Assembly (NCBI RefSeq): GCF_000350225.1
Contig: NW_005179019.1
Span: forward strand, 1-64,000
Origin: Chondrus crispus
Lineage: Eukaryota; Rhodophyta; Florideophyceae; Gigartinales; Gigartinaceae
Reading direction: 5' to 3'
Length of the DNA stretch: 64,000 nt
Part shown: positions 1-10,196 of the stretch, piece by piece
How the letters are laid out: each line of letters starts with the position of its first letter
Numbering within the stretch: position 1 is the first letter of the stretch
Notes under the pieces: generated by a model
The model's input: only the letters and a program-made list of their open reading frames with translations
The model's database searches: none
What the model was told of the DNA's origin: nothing
Made by a program: the position numbers and the translations under genes

Positions 1-3000
1 TCCTTCTCGACCCCCTCCCCTCCGGTCTCCAACAAACAACCTAGGTTGTACATCGCAATGCCGTTCCTGCCCTTCGATATTGCAAGCTCATAAAGCTCCA
101 TTGCGCGTACCGCATCGGCTTCTACCCCTTCTGCGCCCTCCTCCACCATCAGTCCTAGCTTGTTCATCGCCCCGACATCATCATGCTCCTCAATCTTGCG
201 TTCCAGAAGAGTCTTTTCTAAAATGTTAACAGTACACACGTCGTACTCGGTCACCTCACTGTCCGTGAAGAGCAACTGCTTTCGACGGATAGCCACTCCT
301 TGCCCTCGTTCCGCTCCAATTATTTCTTCAAAACTACGACAAAGACAATCCAACTGATCCAATCTCAGTGATCTTGCTATCAACCTTCGCATCCATACGA
401 GGCAGCTTCGTACATCCTCAGGTATACTCAGATCTACTGCGCATTTCAGAAAATCCAGAACCACATCCACGACATAGTTGTCAAAAGCCGATTTCTCCAC
501 AAGCTCCTGCAATAATGAAAACAACGCTTCAAACTCTCTTCCACCACCCTTGACCCCGCAACTCCCCGTTCTGCTCACAAAAACACTGTGGAAAAAAGCT
601 AGCACCAATTCTCCAGCTCGTCGCCTGTTCGTCAATATCATGTGTTCTGTCATCTCCTCACTCGAGTCGGTGAGGAGCTTCACGCATCTCTGCAACGCGT
701 TCATATCACCATGCTCCAGTGCAGCAACCTTCAACAGAAAAATGTCTCTTCGGACCTGGCCCAACTCTTCCCCAATAACGTTTTCGCCTTTTGCTGGCAG
801 GTTCTTCGCAAACTCTTCATCTTCATATGCTCCAGCCCTGACTGAGCTCAAGCAACCTGGCGACTTATCATCCAGTGCTTCTCCTACTATCAAACATCCG
901 TCTTGTAAGGCCTCGCGGTCATTGTCTTCGTACACCGTGAAGCTTCTCTCCCCGACGGCTTGGGTGTGGGATGTCGTAATGTTTTTCTTTGTAACAACGA
1001 GATCACCGTGTCGCATGCTCACTTCAAATTTCGCAAGAACTTTGTCCCCTTCTAGCTCAAATCTGCATTGCTGGCTTCGAAACGGTTCCCATCCCGACCA
1101 CATCTCAACCTCTGTCCCCGTTTTGTGTGCTCTTGGCTTTACACTCACGATGCCTGACGTCATATTCCGGTGCCCAGCATGCAAGTCTGGCGAACACATA
1201 CCATGATTCTTCTGCCATCGCCTCAATCCCTCCATACGTCCCAACGCTGCCTCCCGCCACCATCCCCACTCAAACCGCTCATCTCGCGATGTCGCCCCCC
1301 GGCACAACCGTACTCTCACTTTGCATCCTCTATCGCCCGCTCCACCTCTATTGCTCCAATCGTCATCGTCGCCCACTTGTACCTGAAGCCTCATTCTCTG
1401 AGGCCCACAAATCGGCACTATCACAAACATTTCTTCGCTCCGTTTCTTCCTCTCTTCTTCCGCATCCCCACCTCTTTGCTCATTCCCGAATGATACTGAC
1501 ACACTATCTCGATTTTCCGAGATTGCCACCCCCCCTGCCTCGCTTGACCGCACATCCGTGTCACTGATTTCCTCGCTCGCTTCTTCTGTATTCATCACAA
1601 CCAGCGACGGAAAACTGACCATGCAAAGCGCCACCGCTACCATACTGCTCGGGCTCCCTTCCATTCCCGATACCCTTTCCCTCAAAACACATTGCAACTC
1701 CCACACTACACGACACTGCACCGCCCGATCCCTCAGTACTGCATTCCCTTCTCTCTGCCGCAGGGTACGTGACACATCATTCGATACACGCCCAACCTCC
1801 GTCCACCCCGATATCAACTCCCCCGCTTGAAACATCAAAGGCCTCCACGCCCCACTCTGCGAGTCCGTGTTCGCTTTCACCCACCTTCCCAGTCTCGTAC
1901 GCACGCTCTCCAGCGAATATCCCATAAACGTCAATGTCTGCTCCAACTGCTCAAACTCTTGACCCACGACTCCAAACTGGAATGCTTGCATCGCTTCTTC
2001 AATTCGAACATGTCTCATGAAGAGGCTGCTCCCCCTCTTTTCCATCCCTCCCATCTCCACGCCTTCTACGCTCACCACAGTCTCTTGGTCATGTTCGACT
2101 TGACCCAGACAACGTCCTAGCCATTCTTCGTCTTTACTCACCAGGAATTGCATTTGCACTCCCGCCATAAGCGCTAACCAGCAGTCGACAAGCTCCCCGA
2201 CCTTGGTCACCAGTCTATTCTCCTTGGATACTTCATGAAAGTATCGTTCTGGCATCGGAAATCCGCATATGCTAGCACTCCTTCTTTCCGCTGCATCCAC
2301 TCCTGAAGTTCTGTTGCCCATACCCAGCTGTGCTCGCATATTTTCAATCGCTAAATCGTCATGCTCCAGTTTCTCATACTCCTCAGATCTACGAGAATCT
2401 CTGCTCGCACTTCCGTTGCCAATCTGTTCTTCTCCTATGTACAGCAAAATCGCAAGCCACTCCACTCTCTCGATGTCCAACTCTTCCACTTGTTCTTCAA
2501 ACTCCACCGGAATTCCACTAATGAATCGATTTAGTTTTCTCTCATAGGCCTTGTACCCCTTTCCAGGCCGCAAGACCGCATTCCTCTGCACTGCATCGAA
2601 CGGCATTCCACGTCCACTCGTCATCGCTCGTCGCAACAAGCCCTCTTTTGACAAAAGCGACTTGCCTTCACCCAGCGGCAAACAACTCCCCAGCCACAAT
2701 TGTATTCCGGCCGTCGCCAGCACGCGCCCAGCCAGGTGTTCTCGTCGTCTTTCGTACCGCTCCAAGTTATTTATCGCCCCATCCTCATCATCGACTTCCG
2801 GCGCAACGGTGAACTCCGTTATCCACTTGTTCAACCCCTGCGCCGCAAACGCCACGCACCATCGCAGCCACACATCCTCTGGCTCGTGCGGTACCTGGAC
2901 AAAGCAGGGTATAGACCCATTCCCAAGCCATTTCTGCACTATTCCATACACATACCGAAATGGTATCGAGAGCGCCTGTAACAGAAGCACGATGCGTTGA

Positions 3001-3638
3001 CGAAACACGTTTCTTCTCTTTGGATCTATTCTAAACTCAATCTTGTCAAACACTATGTAGCACCGAGCATTCCCATGGGACACACGGTTCTCAATCAGTT
3101 CATCGCTCACCCATAGTTCATCTACAATTTCAGCCACAGAATGCACTTTTTCCTTGTCGTCGGTATTTCCGGGCTCCTGCGTAGTACCGATATTCGTGGT
3201 TTCCTGTTCTCTTTCTTCGCCATTCTGGGTTTGCTTCTTCCCATCATAGCCAGTACGGGCGCCCGTGTTGAGCTCATATTCAATCCCAAGGGCCCGCAAC
3301 GACTTAATGCTCTTGACAGCCCACTTGACAAATAGCTGCAACTGCCACAGTCCCCATAACGTCCGCACAACGTGCAGCAACGCAAACAGCATAGCGACCA
3401 GCGCAGTGAACATCTCCTTTTGATCGACATTGGATTGCACGACCATGTAAAACAGTATGTAGATTGCCGGGACTAGCGCGAGAACAAGGTTGACGTAGCC
3501 GGCGATACGAACGTCACGTACCCTGCGCCATTTGGCAGAGATAAAGTCAAAGGTGGTGAGAGCAGTCCACGGGAGGAAGGCGGCGGTGTAGGCCAACAGG
3601 ACGATGATGGTGTTGTCAGCGAGATGGTCGAAGGCCAT
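1..3638 (-). CDS. Membrane-anchored large protein with C-terminal Sel1 repeats (3' end beyond the window)
   Basis: Read on the minus strand from the ATG at 3638, one frame stays open for 1212 codons to the left edge, so the C-terminus is missing. The first 105 residues hold three hydrophobic segments (about 9-30, 48-68 and 76-100), which suggests insertion in a membrane. Residues about 120-160 are polar and acidic. The long middle is not a family I recognise. It has several Trp-rich and acidic stretches, including a run of four Asp near the centre. The last about 70 residues are Sel1-like TPR units of about 38 residues of the pattern AMELYELAISKG...AMYNLGCLLE, closely matching the units of the gene at 10.2-13.4 kb. 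Sel1 arrays are protein-binding solenoids. An adaptor on a membrane is therefore plausible but inferred. No intron is needed. Confidence 0.85.
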   Translation of the reverse strand, partial: MAFDHLADNTIIVLLAYTAAFLPWTALTTFDFISAKWRRVRDVRIAGYVNLVLALVPAIYILFYMVVQSNVDQKEMFTALVAMLFALLHVVRTLWGLWQLQLFVKWAVKSIKSLRALGIEYELNTGARTGYDGKKQTQNGEEREQETTNIGTTQEPGNTDDKEKVHSVAEIVDELWVSDELIENRVSHGNARCYIVFDKIEFRIDPKRRNVFRQRIVLLLQALSIPFRYVYGIVQKWLGNGSIPCFVQVPHEPEDVWLRWCVAFAAQGLNKWITEFTVAPEVDDEDGAINNLERYERRREHLAGRVLATAGIQLWLGSCLPLGEGKSLLSKEGLLRRAMTSGRGMPFDAVQRNAVLRPGKGYKAYERKLNRFISGIPVEFEEQVEELDIERVEWLAILLYIGEEQIGNGSASRDSRRSEEYEKLEHDDLAIENMRAQLGMGNRTSGVDAAERRSASICGFPMPERYFHEVSKENRLVTKVGELVDCWLALMAGVQMQFLVSKDEEWLGRCLGQVEHDQETVVSVEGVEMGGMEKRGSSLFMRHVRIEEAMQAFQFGVVGQEFEQLEQTLTFMGYSLESVRTRLGRWVKANTDSQSGAWRPLMFQAGELISGWTEVGRVSNDVSRTLRQREGNAVLRDRAVQCRVVWELQCVLRERVSGMEGSPSSMVAVALCMVSFPSLVVMNTEEASEEISDTDVRSSEAGGVAISENRDSVSVSFGNEQRGGDAEEERKKRSEEMFVIVPICGPQRMRLQVQVGDDDDWSNRGGAGDRGCKVRVRLCRGATSRDERFEWGWWREAALGRMEGLRRWQKNHGMCSPDLHAGHRNMTSGIVSVKPRAHKTGTEVEMWSGWEPFRSQQCRFELEGDKVLAKFEVSMRHGDLVVTKKNITTSHTQAVGERSFTVYEDNDREALQDGCLIVGEALDDKSPGCLSSVRAGAYEDEEFAKNLPAKGENVIGEELGQVRRDIFLLKVAALEHGDMNALQRCVKLLTDSSEEMTEHMILTNRRRAGELVLAFFHSVFVSRTGSCGVKGGGREFEALFSLLQELVEKSAFDNYVVDVVLDFLKCAVDLSIPEDVRSCLVWMRRLIARSLRLDQLDCLCRSFEEIIGAERGQGVAIRRKQLLFTDSEVTEYDVCTVNILEKTLLERKIEEHDDVGAMNKLGLMVEEGAEGVEADAVRAMELYELAISKGRNGIAMYNLGCLLETGGEGVEK

Positions 3639-4931
3639 ATTGGCAAAGAAAGCGAGGTGTGCGAGTGACTTGGAAAGAATCTAGGAGGTTTTGATGTGAA
3701 AGTCTGGGTGTGTTTACTTGCAGAGACGAGAGCTCACTGTAATGACTCGTCTTTGTCAATCGTGTACCGTGAAGTGAAGGGATACTTGCGAGAAATAACA
3801 CGGTCAAGGTGGGGTAGATGGGATTTACGGGAGCGACTGCTGGCTGTGGAGAGAGAAGGAAGGCTCTGGAGGAAATCGTCAGTGTAGGCAAGGAAGGGGA
3901 CGTTCGTAGATGCGCCGAAGCCCCAACAAGTAACGTGTGGTCCAAAGATGAAATAGTTCATAATAAGTGACGATGCGAGGAATTGTTGCGTTGTCCTGGT
4001 CGAAAACAAGCATTGCAGCAACTCTCTCGAGTCCAGAGCGTGGGAACGGGCTGGCGTATCACGCCGCACAGGAGAGTCTGCCGGGAGGCAAACACGGAGG
4101 GGGGGGGCTCGTGGGAGTAGATAAGTGTGGGTTGTCCACCGGCCTCGAGTGCGGATATTCTAGTACAGTGCCTCCTACGATATAGTGCTATAGCGTGACA
4201 TACCTCTAGCTATGGCACTATTGGGGGGATGGCACTATACAAAGTAGGCTCAAATACATATATTTGGGGACAAAGCACACTGCTAACACAAACACAACAA
4301 AGCCTGTATTAGCGCTGTATTACAGCGCAAGGATCTGGGCATCTGGAACTCTAGTGTATTCCTGGATGCACCCAATCATCTACACCTGTACATCCAAGCT
4401 GACATCAACAGGTCCTCTGAAACTGCGCTTGCGTCGCTCAAAGGGCCCATGCCTTGTATTTTGACCAGTGATTTACGGAACACAGTTCAGAGGGGTTTGT
4501 GGTTGTGGATTCCTCGAAGTTTCTTAATGCGAGGAAATTTCTTATTGGAGAATTTCTTCTCTTTCTTTTATCAAGGAATCACTGTACTGCATATTTTTGA
4601 TATTTTTGGATATTATTAATGTATATGACAACAGTAACACGTGTACAGTAGTGCGTTTCGTCATCGCCTCGATGGCCTTCTCCTTTAGCTGGAGAGGAAG
4701 ACAGGGGAAAAGGAGGACGGAGCGGGACGGCAGAGTTGCGCGCGAGTCTCCGACACCAGTGGCGAACGTCGACTCGATGTTAATCGAAAACACCCACCTG
4801 TACGCTAGCGATACTCTGTTTCCATTAAAGGCAGAGTAGCCGACTTTCCTTACCCCCTTACCCGAATCCATCGGTCGCACAGTTTAGCCCACCCCTCAGT
4901 CGGCCTCCAACAGCTCCGTCTGCATGACTCC
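3639..4931. other. Intergenic, upstream of the membrane Sel1 gene
   Basis: This stretch should hold the promoter and 5' leader of the minus-strand gene starting at 3638. I see a run of nine G's near 4095 and an AT-rich part around 4540-4620, but no convincing coding region or clear TATA box. Confidence 0.4.
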
Positions 4932-5829
4932 GTGGCTCACCGCTTGCCGTATCGCCATCGCCGTCTCGCCGCCGACAGGGCGCGCGAGTCACGTGCTGCG
5001 ATCCGCATACCGGGGCGCGGCCGCTGCTGCGCGTGGCGCTGCGCGACGCAGCAGAATATCGCCCGCGCGCAAGCAGTGCTGCGACGCGCCGCCCACTCGC
5101 CGGGCCTGGACGTGGCGCGGCTCCACAAGCTCGTGCGGCCCGTGCGGCTCACGGATCTGCTGCTGAGCGAGAGCAAGCGGTACAACCTCACGGCGATCCG
5201 CACGCGCGATGCCGTGGGCTTAAGCACGTTGTGGACGCGCTGAGCCTGCTACCGGCGCTGGACGCGGAGGCCGCGGCCGCTGCAACCGGGCTGCGCGTCG
5301 TTGATGTCGGCGCGGGCGCGGGGTTCCCGGGGTCGTCCTGGCCATCGCGAGGCCGCAGTAGGACGTCACGCTGCTCGAGGCCGCGCGTAAGAAGACGCGC
5401 TTCCACGACATCGTGGAGCGCGAGCTGGCCCTGCGCAACGTCACGTCGGTGTGGGGGAGGGCAGAGGAGGTTGGGCAGAGTAAGATGCATCGGGGGCGGT
5501 ATGACGCGGTTGTGGCACGGTCGTTGGCTGAAACGCGCGTTGCTGCGAACTGTGCGTGCCGCTGGCAAAGGTGGGGGGCGCGTTATTCGCGCAGAAGAGC
5601 GTGGGCGCGGGCTCTGAGGAGATCGCCGCTGCGAAAGAGGCCATCAGAAGGCTGGGCGGGAAGTTGGAAGGTGTGCGCGAGGCGTGGCCGTGGGAGTGGA
5701 TGCAGGTACAGGGGGAACAGGCGGAAGGTTGACGGAAGGAACAAGTGTATTGTGGCCGTAAGAAAAGTGGAGGCAACGCCACGGGCGTTTCCGAGGTTGC
5801 CGGGGGAGCCGAATAAGACGCCGTTGTAA
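4932..5829 (+). pseudogene. rsmG: Decayed 16S rRNA (guanine-N7) methyltransferase RsmG/GidB
   Basis: Consecutive frames spell the whole RsmG family. There is an N-terminal KRYNLTAIR block (about 5175-5205), the SAM-binding motif VVDVGAGAGFPG (about 5300-5330), DVTLLEAARKKTRFHD, NVTSVWGRAEE and YDAVVARSLAE. A C-terminal block PRLPGEPNKTPL ends at the stop near 5829, just as RsmG proteins end. The frame changes about four times (near 5217, 5325, 5545 and 5730), and an in-frame TAG lies near 5357. As read, the gene cannot make the enzyme. RsmG methylates the small-subunit rRNA and in plants and algae is a nuclear gene for a plastid protein. The Arg/Ala-rich lead from 4932 could be an old transit peptide. 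Assembly errors are the alternative to decay. Confidence 0.8.
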
Positions 5830-5839
5830 GACCGCGAAT

Positions 5840-6540
5840 GGGGTTTGCGAGGAGAGAAAGGCGTCGGGAGAACGGAGAGAGGAAAGATGTTGGTTGGGAG
5901 CTATGGCAGGGAATAGGAGCGCGTGTTGGGTGAAAAGCACATCGAGCATTGCAAGGGGCGCACATGGATGTCTTGCGAAAAGAAGAGCGCAAGCGCGTTG
6001 CGAAAGGCGCAGTTCGCTATGGCAATGTGACATACGAAGTAAGAAGTTGCAGAGCGGCCCCGATCGAGAGTTGTGACGGCATTGAGAATCGGTTTATCTC
6101 GAGACATTGTTTCGCTGCCGTTCCCCTCCTCCTTCGTGCCCCTCCTTCGTGCCAAGCAGCGGCCTGCCAAGTTTCTGCCATCCGACAACGTCCTTCCCTC
6201 TCCCTTTATGGAACGTCGGCGTCGTCACTCGATCCAATGAAGAACACCGTCTCTGCAAGGGACATCGGTTACCATGTGACAGATAAGCACTGGGTAAAAG
6301 GGAAAGTGTCCTGGCCGGCACAGGTAATACAAGCGGCCCCCAGTAACACACCGACCACGATAGGCTGTCCGATTACAGCCAGCAGCGAGACGGATAAGTA
6401 GGAGCGAGAGTAAAGACGACGAAGAAAAGAGGTTTTGTGAGTTTCTTGTTTCAACAGTGGCAGCTGCAACTCTGCTGGAACACGTGTCACACGTTTCCGC
6501 AGAAAACAATCCTCGCTGTACTCTCACTGCATCCTCGCTG
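5840..6540. other. Intergenic, no supported gene
   Basis: Short frames on both strands lack family motifs. A hydrophobic minus-strand frame around 6300-6420 could be a membrane segment, but it has no ATG and no conserved pattern. The stretch may include the 3' UTR of the bZIP gene that ends at 6541. Confidence 0.3.
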
Positions 6541-7046
6541 TTACTGTAATTCATAAGGGGTGCAAGTAACATTCCGCCACGCCCTTGTTCCCGCTACGTA
6601 CTCTCTCTCACATCTCCCGCCTCCCGTCCGCCTCCCGCGCCGCCTCGCCACCCCCACCAGCACCTGCACCTGCACCCTCTCCACGAGCGCCCTCGTCCGC
6701 CGCACCAGCCGCTCGTTCTCGCGCTCCACCCCTCGCATCCACGTTGTCTTCCGCGCCTCCCGCAACTTTCTCCTCTCGCGGTTCTGCCTCGCGCTCGGCC
6801 GGTTCCGCGCCGAACTCGCCCTCCGCACCGCCACGCGCGCCGCTTTCCCCGCCGTCGCCGCCTTATTCACGCACGCCACTGCCCCTTCGCCTTTGCCCGC
6901 CTGACCCGCCGCCGCCGGCCCAGCCCGTGTCCCACCATCAGAGCCCTCCCCGCCGCCCTCGCCCACCGCCGTGTCCCACTCGACAATTGAAAGGACATCG
7001 CTGTCTCTCAGCAGTCTTGTGCGCTTTTGCCTTTTGTGCTCACGAC
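6541..7046 (-). CDS. bZIP transcription factor, last exon
   Basis: The minus-strand frame carries a basic region NRPSARQNRERRK, which fits the bZIP signature N-x2-(S/A)-A-x2-x-R. A zipper follows at the right distance. Its d positions read K, V, L, L and its a positions M, N, T, V, with the usual buried Asn at one a position. The basic region is followed by about four heptads, and a short Arg-rich tail ends at 6541. The frame is open upstream to about 7098 but has no ATG before the DNA-binding region. A pyrimidine-rich tract ending in GCAG at about 7047 looks like a splice acceptor, so an upstream exon, not located, probably supplies the start. Upstream residues include an acidic/hydrophobic patch (DVLSIVEWDTAV). 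It should act as a dimeric DNA-binding regulator in the nucleus; targets are unknown. Confidence 0.65.
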
Positions 7047-7512
7047 CTGCTCGTAAAAGGGGGCAAAGAGCCGAGGGGATTGTGCACGTCGATCAACGCG
7101 CTAGTATCGGTGGGTGTAGGGCCTGAACGAATGATGAGACAGGTGGGGGGAAGGGGGGGATTAGTGCTTCCAGGCTGCGCGCGAGAGGTGTGCCCTCTTT
7201 GACGGTTTGTACATTAACGGTACCGGTACAGTATGTGCACCAATAAAGGAGGCACAGGCAGGGAGCTACGAGCAGAACGATACAGTACGTGGCTGTCGAG
7301 GGGTGGCTATCGTCCGCGGCTCACTCGCCCTTGTCATAAAGTCGTGCACACATTCATCAAGTTGCGTCGCGGGGGCGACCCCCCGGGGGCAATAATCTCA
7401 GTTGCCCCGAGATTAGAGATATTTGTGATTTTCGGAGTCCTCCAATGGAGGTTATTACGCCACCGCAATTCTGCAACTAAAATGCAAAGAAACCGAAACT
7501 GGAATTACAGTA

Positions 7513-7528
7513 TTGCAGAATTCTGCAA
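7513..7528. repeat. Perfect 16-bp palindrome
   Basis: TTGCAGAATTCTGCAA is its own reverse complement. The identical palindrome recurs at 9827-9842, and a half-matching copy precedes it near 7466. Confidence 0.85.
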
Positions 7529-7542
7529 CTCAGCGTCACCAA

Positions 7543-7584
7543 GGTTGGGAGGGAGGTTGGGAGGGAGGTTGGGAGGGAGGTTGG
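7543..7584 (+). repeat. G-rich 12-bp tandem repeat
   Basis: The unit GGTTGGGAGGGA is repeated just over three times. The regular G2-G3 runs could form a G-quadruplex on the plus strand. Confidence 0.85.
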
Positions 7585-7957
7585 AGTCGGGGATGGTGAT
7601 TGCGGTTGCGTTTGGCCCCGCGGGTGGAGGGGGCACATGCGGAAGATAGTGCGAGGTTGGGGGCGCAAGGCTGTTGGCGGTCTATCTAGGAGCGGGGCTG
7701 TGAGGACTTGAGAAGGTCCTCGTAGACGAGGCGCGTGTAGGGTAGCACGCGCGTGAGGGCGCGGGTGTCAGGAGCAGCCAGGTAAGGGCGGGGGTGGCGC
7801 GGGGGGCTGGGAAGCGGAGGAAGGGGTTGGAGGCGGACGAGTGGGTTCGGTAAGCAGGGAGGAGAAGGGGAATGCGGTGGGGAGTGTGGGCGGTGTCGTA
7901 CTTTAACTTTAAGGAAGGGGCATTGGGAGTGTGTAGGGGGCTAAGGGGCGGAAGCCG

Positions 7958-8128
7958 TCAGCGTGTTTTCTTGCGCTGTTTGAACGACTCCATCATAAGC
8001 TTGAATGTTTCAAGCTTCAGGTTGTTGGCCTCTTCTCGTTCCTTGCGCCGCTCTTCTCTATCCCTCTCCCGCTGTTCTAGGTCTTTCGCAAAGCGCCGCT
8101 CTTCGCACTCTATGCCCGCCTCGTCGCT
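7958..8128 (-). pseudogene. C-terminal coiled-coil fragment, gene not identified
   Basis: The minus strand encodes 56 residues rich in E, R and K with heptad spacing, including ERRKEREEANNLKLET and ending FKQRKKTR before TGA at 7960-7958. A stop lies directly upstream in frame. An ATG at 8187 opens a different frame (MATKAPPSPDTS) that does not join it. Charged tails of this kind end many nuclear proteins and Harbinger partner proteins. Nothing more specific can be claimed, and it looks like the remnant of a broken gene. Confidence 0.35.
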
Positions 8129-8302
8129 TTACAAGGACAAACCTCTGGAGTGGAGGTGTCTGGGCTGGGAGGGGCTTTGGTCGCCATGGCACAGTTGAGA
8201 GTGCGAAGATGGTGCGGGCATCCGCGGCTCTTAAGGGTGAGTTAGAAGGCGGTAGCATCCACGGCTTGGCCGCCCTGGCCTTGTCCGCCTGCTTCCCGCC
8301 CC

Positions 8303-8458
8303 ATCCTGGCCTTCGTCGACCGCGCCCGCCGCACCGGCACCGCCGCTGTCATCCCCTGCACCCAGGGCATCTTGCGCAGCGTCACTGCCGCCCTCGCTTG
8401 CGTTATGATCACGGACGGCCTCCCGCTGGACGACGCCATGTGCGTCATGCACCTGTGA
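8303..8458 (+). pseudogene. Dual-specificity phosphatase relic
   Basis: A 51-codon stretch includes PCTQGILRSVTAALACVM followed by DGLPLDDAM. This matches the active-site loop of dual-specificity phosphatases (HC-x5-R-S, then the helix and the LD-x-A segment), but the His before the catalytic Cys is Pro. A stop follows, and the neighbouring frame continues with a protein-like stretch to about 8650. Only this part of the domain is visible, so I call it a fragment of a dead gene. The short length keeps certainty moderate. Confidence 0.4.
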
Positions 8459-9064
8459 CGCCCCATCGCCGCCCCCAACGACGATTCTACGCCCTGCTGC
8501 GCCGCCTCGAGCGCGGCCTCCGCCACAGCCCCCCGGCTGACGCCCTCGTCCTCGTCCGCCGGCACGCCCCCGCACACCATAAGTTCTCTGCTCACTACCC
8601 TCGCTTCGCCGCCTTTCATCGGCTGCTGCTGCTGCTCGAAGTGTATGGCACAAACATGGGCACCAGAGACTCTTGGCCATCATCGGCCGATTCCCCACCC
8701 CCCTCCTTTACCCCCTACCCTTCTATTCAACTAACTCACATCCTCCCATCCCCCATCCCCCATATACCGAATCCCTTGTCTCACATCCCCACGGCACTCC
8801 CGCCGGCCCGCCCGTCCGCGTCGCGCTTCAGACGGCGGAGGGAGGTGGACGGTTGGGAAAACACAGTGGTCAGGCCTTCATGTTTAGGCCCTACAGTTTT
8901 GAAAGGTGGCAGAGTTTACAACAGTTTCCGGCAGAGCAGTCGCCCTCGTACAGTTTATCCCGCTTTGCTTGCGACTTCGTCTGCCGTTTACACTGTCTTC
9001 CGCTTGCGCTTTGCCCTGCCACCCCTAAATCCCCTTCACACAAACTCGTAATACTCCCGGGTTA

Positions 9065-9762
9065 GAGCATCCCCACCGGCATGAGCAAAGAGTTGAAAGG
9101 TAAAATTTTAGCTTTTACACCTGGTGAATCCGCTCCACCGAGGAGTCAAAAGCTAAAATTATTTAGCCCGGGGGTATTTCCAGGGTGCAAATCGGTCGGT
9201 TTCACACCTCGAAAATAGCCCAGAGCCAAAAATTCCATGACACAAGTGCGAAGCAGTTATTGGTTTTCTGGTGGCGGGAATCTGCTCGTATAGTACTTCC
9301 CGTTCTCCTACATGTTTCGCTCGCGTCGCTCGCGTATTGCCGCGCCTCCCCCTCCAACCTGCGCCTCTCCTTCTGCATCGATCGCAAGGTACATGCGATC
9401 TTGCCCAACCACCACCCTGTTTATGCGCTCCCTTTCGCACACCGCTCTCCCAGGTGCAGAACATGCTCCCACCAACCCACCCAATCATTGCCTATTCCAT
9501 CTCGAGCCTCGTTCCCATCACAATAATGGCCGGTGCAGACCAGCCGAAATCCAGAGGATTTAACTGTTCCTCCAATGAAGACTGCTCCATTTGAGTGCGT
9601 TTCTGCATTTAGCTCTGGCAACACCGGTGGAGTGTGTTGATGTCGGAGCTAAAATGCCAAATGTGAACAAATGCACCTGGGCATGCGCACCAGTATTTGA
9701 ATGACAAGTGTTGAAAATATTTAGCTCTTTGCTCATTTATTCTCCGACCGGTGGGGATGCTC
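9065..9762. mobile_element. PIF/Harbinger-type MITE, 698 bp
   Basis: The ends are perfect 15-bp inverted repeats, GAGCATCCCCACCGG and its complement, with looser similarity further in (GAGCAAAGAG). Flanking TTA at 9062-9064 and 9763-9765 is the 3-bp target duplication typical of PIF/Harbinger, and the GAGCATC start is common in that superfamily. No transposase is encoded, so it is non-autonomous. The exact TTA duplication suggests a fairly recent insertion. Confidence 0.85.
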
Positions 9763-9826
9763 TTACAGTATTGGAGTGGTAGCGTAAATTAAATTAACTC
9801 AAATTAAAAATCTATGAACCAAAACG

Positions 9827-9842
9827 TTGCAGAATTCTGCAA
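9827..9842. promoter_or_regulatory. Palindrome upstream of the Sel1 gene
   Basis: TTGCAGAATTCTGCAA is identical to the copy at 7513-7528. It lies 355 bp before the ATG at 10197 and 43 bp before the related palindrome GCGGAATTCCGC at 9885-9896. Such sites could bind a dimeric regulator; this is inference only. Confidence 0.35.
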
Positions 9843-9884
9843 TGTATCATACTTCTTTCTTTACAGTACCTTTCCAGAATAGTT

Positions 9885-9896
9885 GCGGAATTCCGC
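9885..9896. repeat. Palindrome GCGGAATTCCGC
   Basis: A perfect 12-bp palindrome sharing the GAATTC core with the neighbouring 16-bp palindrome. A third symmetric site, TTACCCC-A-GGGGTAA, follows at about 9908. Confidence 0.7.
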
Positions 9897-10196
9897 CAGG
9901 CGTAAATTACCCCAGGGGTAATATCGTACACCACATGTTGGGTAGGGACCGGGGAGTTGTGTGCTGTCCCCCCGGCCGCCTGCGAGGCAGCCTCCAGCAC
10001 CTTTTTATTTCTCACGGCGCGCGCTTCCAGAAACGCCCACCATCAAATCTAAAAAATCATAAAATCTAGCACATCTAAAATTTTGTAATCTTTTGCTAAT
10101 TTCTCCACTCACACGCCTCCAGTCCTAAACCGGTGTTCCGCGCTGGGGGCTGCTTTTGCTCATCAGGGCGGTGCCGTTCGTAAGTCTGCTGGAGCA

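Larger units (their letters stand above)
7101..7957. other. Intergenic with palindromes and G-rich repeats
   Basis: No gene is supported. The stretch holds a 16-bp palindrome, a G-rich 12-bp tandem repeat (both listed separately) and a C/G-run inverted repeat near 7370-7390. The first exon of the bZIP gene may lie here but could not be placed. Confidence 0.35.

Noticed and set aside
6585-7202. Long Pro/Ala/Ser-rich plus-strand frame
   Set aside because: It is the complementary shadow of the bZIP exon; its low complexity comes from the GC-rich Arg/Gly codons on the other strand.
8005-9051. 348-codon plus-strand frame
   Set aside because: Low-complexity Pro/Arg/His sequence with no domain over most of its length, overlapping other coding-like fragments in different frames; only the short phosphatase-like part in another frame was kept.
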